Origin: Candidatus Avimonas faecium
GTDB lineage: Bacteria > Bacillota > Clostridia > Oscillospirales > Acutalibacteraceae
Assembly: GCA_904419005.1 (NCBI GenBank)
Contig: CAJFQI010000017.1
Location: 1 to 38,702 of the forward strand
Length of the DNA stretch: 38,702 nt
Reading direction: 5' to 3'
Shown piece by piece: positions 16,876-24,269 of this stretch. Both the position numbers and the translations under genes were made by a program. The notes beneath the pieces are model-generated. The model was not told the DNA's origin, did no database searches, and worked only from the letters and a program-made list of their open reading frames with translations. The number at the start of each line of letters is the position of its first letter. The first letter of the stretch is position 1.

Positions 16876-17307
16876 ATGCAGTTGGAAGTAGGAGCGGTAG
16901 TTGAAGGAAAGGTCACTGGCATTACCAAATTCGGGGCGTTTGTTGAACTCCCGGGCGGCAAAACCGGGATGGTTCATATCTCCGAGGTGGCGCCGACGTA
17001 TGTCAAGGAAATCCGCGATTTTGTCACGGAAAACCAGACGGTCAAGGTAAAAATCCTGTCGATCGGCGAGGACGGGAAGGTTAGCTTGTCAATGAAAAAG
17101 GCGATGGATCCGGCTCCCGGCCGCCGCCGTGCCGTGTCCCCCGGCCGCCCCGGCGGCTTTGAGTGGCATAACTCGCGCAGCGAGCCCGCCAGCTTTGAGG
17201 ACATGATGTCGAAATTTAAGCAGGCCAGCGATGAAAAGATGTCGGACCTCAAGCGGTCTATGGACGGCAAGCACGGCGGCTTTTCCCGCCGCGGCTCCCG
17301 CGGCTGA
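16876..17307 (+). CDS. yabR: S1 RNA-binding domain protein YabR
   Basis: A 143-residue protein with one N-terminal S1 (OB-fold) domain, residues ~1-75: VGAVVEGKVTGITKFGAFVE, GMVHISEVA, VKVKILSIGEDGKVSLSMK. The C-terminal half is Arg/Gly/Ser-rich and probably disordered, a likely RNA-contact tail. General-stress proteins of this family (YabR, YugI) bind ribosomes or RNA in Bacillus, without a settled function. It is the last gene of the yab cluster and is followed by a terminator. Confidence 0.9.
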   Translation: MQLEVGAVVEGKVTGITKFGAFVELPGGKTGMVHISEVAPTYVKEIRDFVTENQTVKVKILSIGEDGKVSLSMKKAMDPAPGRRRAVSPGRPGGFEWHNSRSEPASFEDMMSKFKQASDEKMSDLKRSMDGKHGGFSRRGSRG

Positions 17308-17350
17308 GTCGGCCGCAGGGCGGGACATCGCGCTTGCAGGCGGAAAACCC

Positions 17351-17382
17351 GGCGGGGGCGGTATGTCCCCGCCTTTCTTTTT
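17351..17382 (+). terminator. Intrinsic terminator after yabR
   Basis: GGCGGGG (17351-17357), a 9-base loop, CCCCGCC (17367-17373), then TTTCTTTTT. It closes the yab cluster. Confidence 0.85.
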
Positions 17383-17445
17383 GGCATAAAGCCCGGCGCC
17401 GCTTGCGGGCAGCGGGCTTTTCCCAGAATGCAGAAGGAGCAGACA

Positions 17446-18603
17446 ATGATAATTTATAACGCAAAAGTGTATACCATGGAGGGCCCCTGCTTAGAGAACG
17501 GGTATGTGCACATCCGGGACGGGCGCATCGCCGGCGTAGGGCCGATGCCTGCGCCGGCGGTCCCAGGCGAGGAGACATTGGACGCGCAGGGAGGGATCCT
17601 CCTGCCGGGCTTTGTGGATGCCCACACCCATATGGGGATGTGGGAGGACGGCCTGGGCTTTGAAGGGGACGACGGAAACGAGGATACCGATCCCTCCACA
17701 CCCCAGCTGAGGGCGATGGATGCGATCAACCCGCTCGACCGCTGCTTCGCCGAAGCGCGGGAGGCCGGCGTTACCACCGTGATTACCGGCCCGGGCAGCG
17801 CCAACCCCATCGGCGGCCAGCTCTGTGCGGTCAAAACCTACGGCCGGCGGGTGGAGGAAATGGTCCTGCGGGCACCGGTCGCCATGAAGATGGCGCTGGG
17901 GGAAAACCCTAAGACAACTTACCATGGGAAAAACCAGGCGCCGGTCACCCGGATGGCGACCGCCGCCATCATCCGGGAACAGCTTTCCCACGCCCTGCGG
18001 TATTACCAGGATAAGCTGCGCGCGCAGGAGGACGAGGATACGGACGAGCCGGACTACGACGCCAAATGCGAAGCGCTGCTGCCGGTGATCCGGGGAGAGC
18101 TGCCCGTCCATTTCCACGCGCATCGTTTGGACGATATTTTTACCGCCCAGCGCATCGCCAAGGAGTTTGACTTAGATTACGTCATCATTCACGGGACGCA
18201 GGCGCATCGGGCTGCCGATCTGATGGCGGCGGACGGCGTGCGGATCCTCTGCGGCCCGCTGCTGTGCGACCGGTCAAAGCCGGAGCTCAAGGACCTGACG
18301 CCGGCCAGCCCGGCGCTGCTGCGGCAGGAAGGGGTCGAGCAGATCGCCATTATCACTGATCATCCGGTGATCCCGGAGCAGTATCTCCCGCTCTGTGCCG
18401 GGCTGGCGGTACGCGAGGGCCTGCCGTATGAAGAGGCGCTCAGGGCGATCACGATCACCCCGGCCAGGATCTGTAAAATCAGCGACCGGGTCGGCTCCAT
18501 CGCCGTAGGGAAGGATGCGGACCTGGTCCTTTTCCGGCAGGATCCGCTGACCGTCGCAGCCAAGCCGGCGGCGGTTTTCGCCATGGGACGCCGCATCGTT
18601 TAA
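17446..18603 (+). CDS. Imidazolonepropionase-like amidohydrolase, substrate unknown
   Basis: A 385-residue metal-dependent hydrolase. The beta-sandwich N-terminus (MIIYNAKVYTMEG) leads into the first metal motif DAHTHMGM; HFHAH, IIHGTQAH and the aspartate in ITDHPVIPEQY supply the remaining ligands. Close relatives in Clostridia are annotated only as amidohydrolases, and the natural substrate is unknown. The ATG at 17446 follows AGAAGGAG; an ATG at 17428 would overlap that site. No promoter was recognised in front. The next gene is 61 bases away, with a 6-bp GCCTGC/GCAGGC tetraloop hairpin (18615-18630) and no T-run between, so the two may be co-transcribed. Confidence 0.85.
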   Translation: MIIYNAKVYTMEGPCLENGYVHIRDGRIAGVGPMPAPAVPGEETLDAQGGILLPGFVDAHTHMGMWEDGLGFEGDDGNEDTDPSTPQLRAMDAINPLDRCFAEAREAGVTTVITGPGSANPIGGQLCAVKTYGRRVEEMVLRAPVAMKMALGENPKTTYHGKNQAPVTRMATAAIIREQLSHALRYYQDKLRAQEDEDTDEPDYDAKCEALLPVIRGELPVHFHAHRLDDIFTAQRIAKEFDLDYVIIHGTQAHRAADLMAADGVRILCGPLLCDRSKPELKDLTPASPALLRQEGVEQIAIITDHPVIPEQYLPLCAGLAVREGLPYEEALRAITITPARICKISDRVGSIAVGKDADLVLFRQDPLTVAAKPAAVFAMGRRIV

Positions 18604-18664
18604 AACGGAGGAAAGCCTGCCGGAGCAGGCCGTCACGAGTAAAGCAGGAAGGAAAGAGTGGAAA

Positions 18665-19507
18665 ATGAGAGAACTTTCGGTGGCTGTCGTGGAGCAGGCG
18701 GTGCGGGATCTTTGCATTGAGGCAAACCGCCGCCTTCCGCCCGACGTCTGCAAGGCGGTGAGCCAGGCGGCGGAGGAGGAAGCCGCTCCGCTGGCCAAGG
18801 AGATTATGGCTGACCTGCGGCGGAATTTGGAGGCGGCGGAAGAACTGGAGCTGCCGGTGTGCCAGGATACCGGCATGGCGGTCGTGTTCGCCGAGGTGGG
18901 GCAGGACGTCCACCTGACCGGCGGCCTGCTGAGCGAGGCGGTCAACCGCGGCGTATCCCGCGGCTATACCGAAGGGCTGCTGCGCTGCTCCGTAGTCGGC
19001 GACCCGCTCCGTCGGGTGAATACGGGGGACAATACCCCGGCGGTTCTCCACACCACGCTGGTGGATGGAGATCGGGTGGCCCTGACGGTGGCGCCCAAGG
19101 GCTTCGGCAGCGAGAATATGAGCCGGATCCGGATGTTCACGCCCGCCGCTGGGCGGGAGGAGATCCTCCGGTTTATTGAGGAGACGGCCCGCCTGGCGGG
19201 AAGCAACCCCTGCCCGCCGATGATCCTAGGGGTCGGGATCGGCGGGGATTTTGAGCTTTGCGCCCTGCTGGCCAAAAAGGCGCTCTGCCGGGGTCTGGAC
19301 GTCCCGCATCCCGATGCGTTTTACCAGGAGATGGAGCAGGAGGCCTTGGAAAGGGTGAACGCCCTGGATATTGGCCCGCAGGGCTTCGGCGGCCGTACCA
19401 CGGCCCTCAAAGTGGCGGTGGAAACTTACCCCACCCATATCGCCGGCCTTCCGGTGGCGGTCAATGTCGGCTGCCATGTAACCCGGCACGCTTCCCGCGT
19501 TTTGTAG
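18665..19507 (+). CDS. Class I (Fe-S) fumarate hydratase, alpha subunit
   Basis: The N-terminal half of a two-subunit iron-sulfur hydratase (fumarase or L(+)-tartrate dehydratase), 280 residues, the usual length. Three cysteine ligands of the 4Fe-4S cluster are visible: Cys66 in PVCQDTG, Cys183 in NPCPPM and Cys270 in NVGCH. GDNTPAVLHT and APKGFGSENMS are typical active-site segments. The beta subunit, which carries the other half of the active site, almost always follows immediately, but here the stop is followed by a promoter and hpf. The protein is not truncated, so its partner must be elsewhere or the enzyme is not functional. Confidence 0.92.
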   Translation: MRELSVAVVEQAVRDLCIEANRRLPPDVCKAVSQAAEEEAAPLAKEIMADLRRNLEAAEELELPVCQDTGMAVVFAEVGQDVHLTGGLLSEAVNRGVSRGYTEGLLRCSVVGDPLRRVNTGDNTPAVLHTTLVDGDRVALTVAPKGFGSENMSRIRMFTPAAGREEILRFIEETARLAGSNPCPPMILGVGIGGDFELCALLAKKALCRGLDVPHPDAFYQEMEQEALERVNALDIGPQGFGGRTTALKVAVETYPTHIAGLPVAVNVGCHVTRHASRVL

Positions 19508-19598
19508 CCGCTCCCACGGCTTAATAAATAATTCGCTAGCTATTTTAAGAAAAATTACAAAGTATTCATAGAAATCCCTTTTTTTCCTTGGCGCCTTT

Positions 19599-19607
19599 TG
19601 GTATAAT
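19599..19607 (+). promoter_or_regulatory. Extended -10 promoter of hpf
   Basis: TGG followed by TATAAT at 19602-19607. Only T-rich sequence stands at the -35 position, so the extended -10 probably carries the recognition. The start of transcription would be near 19614. Confidence 0.65.
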
Positions 19608-19613
19608 AGTATC

Positions 19614-19664
19614 AGAAAGCCCCTCGCCCAAGGTCCCCTTGTGTAAGGGGCGGAAGATAGGGAG
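19614..19664 (+). other. hpf leader with mutually exclusive hairpins
   Basis: The right arm AAGGGGC (19645-19651), just before the ribosome site, can pair with CCCCTT (19635-19640) or with GCCCCT (19619-19624). A third option pairs CAAGG (19629-19633) with CCTTG (19637-19641). Only one of these can form at a time. Confidence 0.4.
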
Positions 19665-19672
19665 TGGATTTC

Positions 19673-20194
19673 ATGAAAATCACCATTACCAGAAGAAAGG
19701 TCCCTGCTACGGAAGCTTTCACCGAACGCACGGAAAAAAAGCTGGCTAAGCTGGACAAATTTTTTGACTCCGACGCGGCGGCGGAGGTGACGGTCACTCA
19801 GGAGCGCAACCTTCAGCGCGTTGAAATAACCATCCGCCATAACGGCCTCTTGTTCCGCGCGGAGGATGCGGCGGCGGATGCTAACGAGGTGGTGGACAAG
19901 CTGGTCGATGTGCTGTTCCGCCAAATCCGCCGCAATAAGACCCGGCTGGAAAAGCGGCTGCGGGACGATGCCTTCGCCGCCCTGCCGCCCGATGAAGAGG
20001 CGGAGGAGCCCGAGTTCCGCGTTGTGCGCTCCAAGAAATTTCCGGTCAAGCCGATGGATGTGGAGGAAGCGATCCTGCAGATGAACATGCTCGGCCACCA
20101 GTTCTATATGTTCCGCAACATGGATACCAACGAGATCAATGTGGTATACGCCCGCCGGGACGGCGATTATGGGCTGCTGGAACCGAACGCATAG
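19673..20194 (+). CDS. hpf: Ribosome hibernation promoting factor, long form
   Basis: A 173-residue protein that dimerises 70S ribosomes into inactive 100S particles in stationary phase. The N-terminal S30AE/YfiA domain (residues ~1-100) is followed by a linker and the C-terminal dimerisation domain with FPVKPMDVEEAILQMNMLGH and NVVYARRDGDYGLLEP, which marks the long form found in Firmicutes. The ATG at 19673 is 8 bases from GGGAG; a GTG at 19664 overlaps that site. It has its own promoter and a strong terminator, a monocistronic unit suited to growth-phase control. Confidence 0.95.
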   Translation: MKITITRRKVPATEAFTERTEKKLAKLDKFFDSDAAAEVTVTQERNLQRVEITIRHNGLLFRAEDAAADANEVVDKLVDVLFRQIRRNKTRLEKRLRDDAFAALPPDEEAEEPEFRVVRSKKFPVKPMDVEEAILQMNMLGHQFYMFRNMDTNEINVVYARRDGDYGLLEPNA

Positions 20195-20212
20195 TTTTCA
20201 GCAAAATACGGT

Positions 20213-20245
20213 GCGGGCCATAAGTTCCCTTATGGCCCGCCTTTT
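20213..20245 (+). terminator. Intrinsic terminator after hpf
   Basis: An 11-bp perfect stem, GCGGGCCATAA (20213-20223) with TTATGGCCCGC (20230-20240), loop GTTCCC, then CTTTT. Confidence 0.88.
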
Positions 20246-20306
20246 GTGGTCGGACGCATGTGCGCTGCGCCCGGACAATTCTTAACCCGAGAGGACGAAG
20301 CCCGCC

Positions 20307-21335
20307 ATGCCCTTGTGCAAACGCTGCCTTGCCCCTTTTGCGGCTGCCTGCCTGCTTTTAGCCGGCTGTCACAAGCAGGAGGAGAACAATTTCGGAATGG
20401 ATGTCAACCAGATGAACCCCCTGGTGATGTACGCCACGGATGAAGAGACGGGGGAAACGGTTTTCAGCCGGGATCCTTCGATCATCAGCTCGGTTACCAC
20501 GCTGTTTGAATCGATGAAGCGGACCCAGGCCGCGGACAGCGACGGAACAGGGATTACCTTTGCCATGTCTACCATGTACGGGGATTTCCTCTTCGGGGAG
20601 TGCTGGGACAACCGGCTCCGCCTGAACGGGCAGGAATACACCCTTGACCGGGACAACGAGGAAACTATCCGCCTTTTATACGGCCGCCTGGTGTCCGAAA
20701 CGGCCAACACCGGCGAAGTGGAAACGGAGAACATCCTTGACGTGACGCCGGATATGACCTACCGGGAGCTGCTGGACAGCTTCGGGCCTACGCTTGAAAC
20801 CGCCGTGACCGGCCCGGAAAAGGCATATCTTTATCAATACCGCGGCAAGCCGTTCTATATTTTATTCAAAAGCGAAACGGATACCGTGGGGATGACCGGC
20901 GAACAGCTGATGGAGGAGCTGTCCTATAATTACAACCTGTCCCAAACCCTCAGCGAACCCCTCCCGCAGGAAGGGGGCAGGCTGGCGGTTTACCAGCAGG
21001 CGTTCTCCCGCCTGCTGGAGAAGGCGGAGCCCCGGCCATCCGTCCTTTGGCTGGATACCGAGCGGCTGATCCATCTAAACGACGGGGAACAGGCGGCCCT
21101 GGCGGAATATCTGGAATCCACCTATTCCCTTGAGGTACGGGACAGCCATACGGCGGCGGTGTATCTCTCCGGGAACCGCGCGCTGGAGCCGGACGAGGCG
21201 GCGGCCGGCATTGCCTGGTACTCCTATATCGGCAGTGAGCGGATGGTCTTTTCCGCCGTGCTGCGGCAGGGAGAAGAGGAGCCGGCTACAGAGGAAAGGG
21301 AATGGGTCCTGCGGGACGGCGAGTGGAAAGGGTGA
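20307..21335 (+). CDS. Putative lipoprotein of unknown function
   Basis: A 342-residue secreted protein with a lipoprotein signal: basic start, hydrophobic core and a lipobox LAGC with the lipidated cysteine at residue 21. GAGAGGA precedes the ATG. The mature part is acidic, has no repeats or membrane segments, and contains no motif that I recognise. Central segments such as TPDMTYRELLDSFGPTLETA and EKAYLYQYRGKPFYILFKSE suggest a mixed alpha/beta fold. Its stop overlaps the RNA methyltransferase start by 4 bases (GTGA), so the two are translationally coupled, although no functional link is evident. Confidence 0.75.
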   Translation: MPLCKRCLAPFAAACLLLAGCHKQEENNFGMDVNQMNPLVMYATDEETGETVFSRDPSIISSVTTLFESMKRTQAADSDGTGITFAMSTMYGDFLFGECWDNRLRLNGQEYTLDRDNEETIRLLYGRLVSETANTGEVETENILDVTPDMTYRELLDSFGPTLETAVTGPEKAYLYQYRGKPFYILFKSETDTVGMTGEQLMEELSYNYNLSQTLSEPLPQEGGRLAVYQQAFSRLLEKAEPRPSVLWLDTERLIHLNDGEQAALAEYLESTYSLEVRDSHTAAVYLSGNRALEPDEAAAGIAWYSYIGSERMVFSAVLRQGEEEPATEEREWVLRDGEWKG

Positions 21336-22462
21336 GCTGCATAAAAACGATACGGTACTGTGCCCCCTGCCTCTTTGGGGTGGAGGGGATTTTGGCGGAT
21401 GAGCTCCGCCGGATGGACGCCGAGCAGGTGAGCGCGCAAAACGGCCGGGTGCTGTTTTCCGGCGGGCCGGAGATGCTCGCCCGGGCGAATATCGGCTCCC
21501 GCTATGCGGAACGCATCCAGATATTGGTCGGCCAGTTCCCGGCGCGTACCTTTGACGAACTGTTTGAAGGGGTGCGTGCGCTGCCTTGGGAGCAATGGAT
21601 CGGCAGGAATGACCGCTTCCCGGTTAAAGGGTGGTCGCTGAATTCCACGCTGCACAGCGTGCCGGACTGCCAGTCGATCATCAAAAAGGCGGTTGTGGAG
21701 CGCTTAAAAAGCCGCTACCACCTCCCATGGTTTGAAGAAACCGGCGCGTTGTACCAGATACAGTTTACGCTGATGAAGGACGAGGCGACGCTGCTGATTG
21801 ACACCAGCGGCCCGGGGTTGCACAAGCGCGGCTACAGGGCCAATGCCGGCGGCGCGCCGATCAAGGAGACGCTGGCGGCGGCGATTGCGGATCTGGCCCG
21901 CGTCCGGTTTGCCGAAGGCGTGTACGATCCCTGCTGCGGTTCCGGCACCCTGCTGATAGAAGCCGCCCTGTCCGCCATGCGGATTGCCCCCGGCATCCGG
22001 CGGGAGTTTGCCGCTTCTTCCTGGCGGGCGGTGCCGCCGGAAATCTGGCGGGCGGAACGCGCCCGCGCCCGGGAGATGGAGCGCCGGGACAGCCCGGTCC
22101 GGCTATGGGGCGGGGATGTGGATCCAGCCATGGTCGCCCTGACGGAGAAAAATGCGGACAAAGCGGGCGTCGGCCGCCGGCTGACGGCTGTGCAGGCGGA
22201 CCTGCGCCGCTTCCGCCCGCAGGGAGAAGGGGGCGTCGTCCTCTGTAACCCGCCCTATGGCGAGCGCCTGCTTGATCTGCAGGCGGCGGAGGAGCTTTAC
22301 CGGGCGATGGGGAAGGCCTTCCTTCCCCAAAAGGGCTGGAGCTATTATATCATCAGCCCCCATGAGGAGTTTGAAACCCTGTTCGGCCGCCCGGCGGATA
22401 AGCGCCGCAAGCTCTACAATGGGATGCTGAAATGCCAGCTTTATATGTATTACCGGACTTGA
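21332..22462 (+). CDS. THUMP-domain class I SAM-dependent RNA methyltransferase (RlmL/YpsC-like)
   Basis: An N2-guanine rRNA methyltransferase family member of about 377 residues. The N-terminal region (CAPCLFGVEGILADELRRMD) and THUMP domain, residues ~1-160, bind RNA. The Rossmann methyltransferase domain has DPCCGSGTLLIEAAL (SAM-binding motif I), GGDVDPAM and the catalytic NPPYGER (an NPPY motif that flips the target base). In Bacillus the relative is YpsC; in E. coli the RlmL N-terminal module methylates 23S rRNA G2445. The GTG at 21332 fits the family start and overlaps the upstream stop; ATG 21302 adds ten unmatched residues. Confidence 0.9.
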   Translation: MSCIKTIRYCAPCLFGVEGILADELRRMDAEQVSAQNGRVLFSGGPEMLARANIGSRYAERIQILVGQFPARTFDELFEGVRALPWEQWIGRNDRFPVKGWSLNSTLHSVPDCQSIIKKAVVERLKSRYHLPWFEETGALYQIQFTLMKDEATLLIDTSGPGLHKRGYRANAGGAPIKETLAAAIADLARVRFAEGVYDPCCGSGTLLIEAALSAMRIAPGIRREFAASSWRAVPPEIWRAERARAREMERRDSPVRLWGGDVDPAMVALTEKNADKAGVGRRLTAVQADLRRFRPQGEGGVVLCNPPYGERLLDLQAAEELYRAMGKAFLPQKGWSYYIISPHEEFETLFGRPADKRRKLYNGMLKCQLYMYYRT

Positions 22463-22488
22463 AATATCCCCTAGGCGGAAAAGAAATC

Positions 22489-22528
22489 GGGCGCATCCCC
22501 TCGGCTGGCAGCCGTGGGGGATGCGCCC
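22489..22528 (-). terminator. Long hairpin, probable terminator for tmcAL (minus strand)
   Basis: GGGCGCATCCCC (22489-22500) pairs perfectly with GGGGATGCGCCC (22517-22528). The 16-base loop itself contains CGGCT/AGCCG. Read on the minus strand, the stem is followed by GATTTCTTTTCC, a usable U-rich tail. On the plus strand no T-run follows, so termination of the methyltransferase transcript there would be weaker. Confidence 0.6.
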
Positions 22529-22743
22529 TACCTCTTGAGCGCAAAGGGGCGGCTTCCCGCTCTGCTGAAAAGGGGAGCTGCCGGAAGGAACGCCTGGCTT
22601 GGCGTAAGGAATCTGGCGGCCGACACGGCCAAACCCTCGGTTTCAGCAGGGAGGATAACGAGCATCCCGCCGGCTGACGGTTCGGCCGAACCCGTTTGCG
22701 AGAGAGGGGGATGCCGCCCGGTTAAGACCGAGTGGCATCCCCC
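22529..22743. other. Structured non-coding island between the methyltransferase and tmcAL
   Basis: No coding sequence is supported here. On the plus strand GGCGGCTTCCC (22548-22558) pairs with GGGGAGCTGCC (22572-22582). The loop of that hairpin contains CTGCTGAAA (22562-22570), an exact complement of TTTCAGCAG (22641-22649), so a pseudoknot or an alternative long-range helix is possible. Smaller stems: ACGCC/GGCGT around 22590-22605 and GGCCG/CGGCC (22618-22630). At the right edge GGGGGATGCC (22706-22715) pairs with GGCATCCCCC (22734-22743) across the tmcAL stop codon. GGGGGATGCGCCC (22516) and GGGGGATGCCGCCC (22706) are near-identical direct repeats bordering the island. Which strand, if either, is functional is unknown. 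Confidence 0.4.
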
Positions 22744-23945
22744 CAGCGGATCATCCCATTGGTATACTCCGTCCCGCAGGCAAGCGGGGTCGGCAGCGCC
22801 AACGCGTACAGGTCGGCGGCACGGGCTTCAAGCGCAAAGAGGCGGCGCGCGTCCTCCGGGAACGCTTCCAGCTGGGAAACCCGCGTAACCAGGGGCAGGG
22901 AGGCCCCCTTGGCCGCTTTTAAGATCTCAGCCCCCTTTTCGCCTACGCCGAGCACCCGGATATAGGGCGGCTTTCGCGTCTCCCAGCCAGCGGAAAGGCC
23001 AAGGAAGCCGGCGAGCAGGATCCGGCGGATCCGGGTGAGCGGGTACCGCTTTGTTTTAACGGCGTTTTCCAGCTCCGGCATACTGCCGGAGTTCCGGATC
23101 GCCTCATATATCCGGTTTTCCAGCCCCTCCGAAATCCCCGGCAGGCGGGCGATCTGCTCCTTGCTCAGGCGGCGGAGGGCCGACAGCATGGCCCGGTCAA
23201 TCCGCTCTGCCGTGGCGGGGCAGCGGCCGGCCCTGGCGGCGTCGTACAGGATTTCCAGGGGAACGGGGGGGATGTAGGGGGCGGCGTTGGCTATCCTGCC
23301 GGCGGTCAAAAGCCCCCGCAGGAAGCTGGCGGAAGCCATGTCGCCGACAGGGAGCGGCCCATCGTGCCCGGCGCCGAGCCGGGGGATGGTAAAGGGGCGG
23401 ATAGAGGATCCCAGCCGCCGCAGGGCCTTTAAGTATTCAACCCCCAAAGTGTTGTTGGCGCTATCCAGCACCGACGCCGCTTTCTTGCCGATGAGCTCCT
23501 CCGCCGCCCGCTGGCGCGCCTCCGGAAAGGAGATGCCGCCTGCGAGATGGTAGCGCAGCAGGCCGGCAAAACGCTCAGAAAGCAGCGCGTCGGCCGCTTT
23601 TTCCAGTGGGGCGGTGTCGCCGCACTCGCTGCCGAAGCTCAGCACGTCCACACAGCCCAAAGCGTCTAAAATCGCCACGGCGCCAAAGGCGAACGATTCC
23701 GCGGAGGCGATGGCCCAGGGAAGGGGGAGCTCCAGGACCAGATCCACGCCGCCCGCCAAGGCGGCCCGTACCCGGTCGGCCTTGGGCAGCAGGGCAGGTT
23801 CGCCGCGCTGTACAAAATTTCCGCTCATCACCGCGACAACGTGGGTGGCGCGGCAGAGGCCGTCCGCCGCGCGGGTACGCTCAATATGATGGGCGTGCCC
23901 GTTGTGGAAGGGGTTGTATTCGGCGACGATGCCGGCTGTTTTCAT
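22722..23945 (-). CDS. tmcAL: tRNA(Met) cytidine acetate ligase TmcAL (YlbM)
   Basis: Uses acetate and ATP, via an acetyl-adenylate, to make N4-acetylcytidine at the wobble base of elongator tRNA-Met. 407 residues, the usual size. The nucleotidyltransferase HxGH motif is His14-Asn-Gly-His17 in EYNPFHNGH; VVAVMSGNFVQRGEPA and ADRVRAALAGGVDLVLELP are TmcAL hallmarks, and FGSECGD follows. AAAGGAGG precedes the ATG at 23945. It is divergent from ackA, and the two share acetate chemistry; in many Firmicutes tmcAL, pta and ackA cluster, but pta is missing here. The stop codon is inside a hairpin that borders the downstream structured island. Confidence 0.93.
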   Translation of the reverse strand: MKTAGIVAEYNPFHNGHAHHIERTRAADGLCRATHVVAVMSGNFVQRGEPALLPKADRVRAALAGGVDLVLELPLPWAIASAESFAFGAVAILDALGCVDVLSFGSECGDTAPLEKAADALLSERFAGLLRYHLAGGISFPEARQRAAEELIGKKAASVLDSANNTLGVEYLKALRRLGSSIRPFTIPRLGAGHDGPLPVGDMASASFLRGLLTAGRIANAAPYIPPVPLEILYDAARAGRCPATAERIDRAMLSALRRLSKEQIARLPGISEGLENRIYEAIRNSGSMPELENAVKTKRYPLTRIRRILLAGFLGLSAGWETRKPPYIRVLGVGEKGAEILKAAKGASLPLVTRVSQLEAFPEDARRLFALEARAADLYALALPTPLACGTEYTNGMIRWGDATRS

Positions 23946-24074
23946 ACGGCATCCTCCTTTCTGTGGCTTGCGCCCGTCCCTGGCGCGGCGGGCATCTAAA
24001 AGAGCTTGGGGCGTATCACGGGAAAGCTATACGGGAAGCGGAGGCGCAGCCTTTTCGGATCCTTGATTTTTTAC

Positions 24075-24103
24075 TTGAAAATTGCGGGAAATCGTACTAT
24101 TAT
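24075..24103 (+). promoter_or_regulatory. Promoter of ackA
   Basis: TTGAAA (24075-24080), a 17-base spacer and TATTAT (24098-24103), giving a leader of about 160 bases. Near its end CGGGCT (24191-24196) can pair with AGCCCG (24232-24237), enclosing a TTGC/GCAA hairpin (24199-24213) just before the ribosome site. The rest of the 324-base divergent region 23946-24269 shows no other feature, and no clear tmcAL promoter was found. Confidence 0.7.
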
Positions 24104-24269
24104 AGAAGAGTTGAGGCCGCGTCCTATCCAGGAGACAATGCCTCCGCCTTGAACCGCGCAGCGGGAGCGTTCGGAGGTATTTTCAGTATACGGGCTCTTT
24201 GCGTGAAATGCAAGAATTGTCAAAAAAAGAAAGCCCGATAAATTAAGAAAAGGCAGGTAGGGTGTCAAG

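Noticed and set aside
22463-22720. RNase P RNA, tmRNA, SRP RNA or 6S RNA
   Set aside because: None of the universally conserved segments of these RNAs could be found on either strand.
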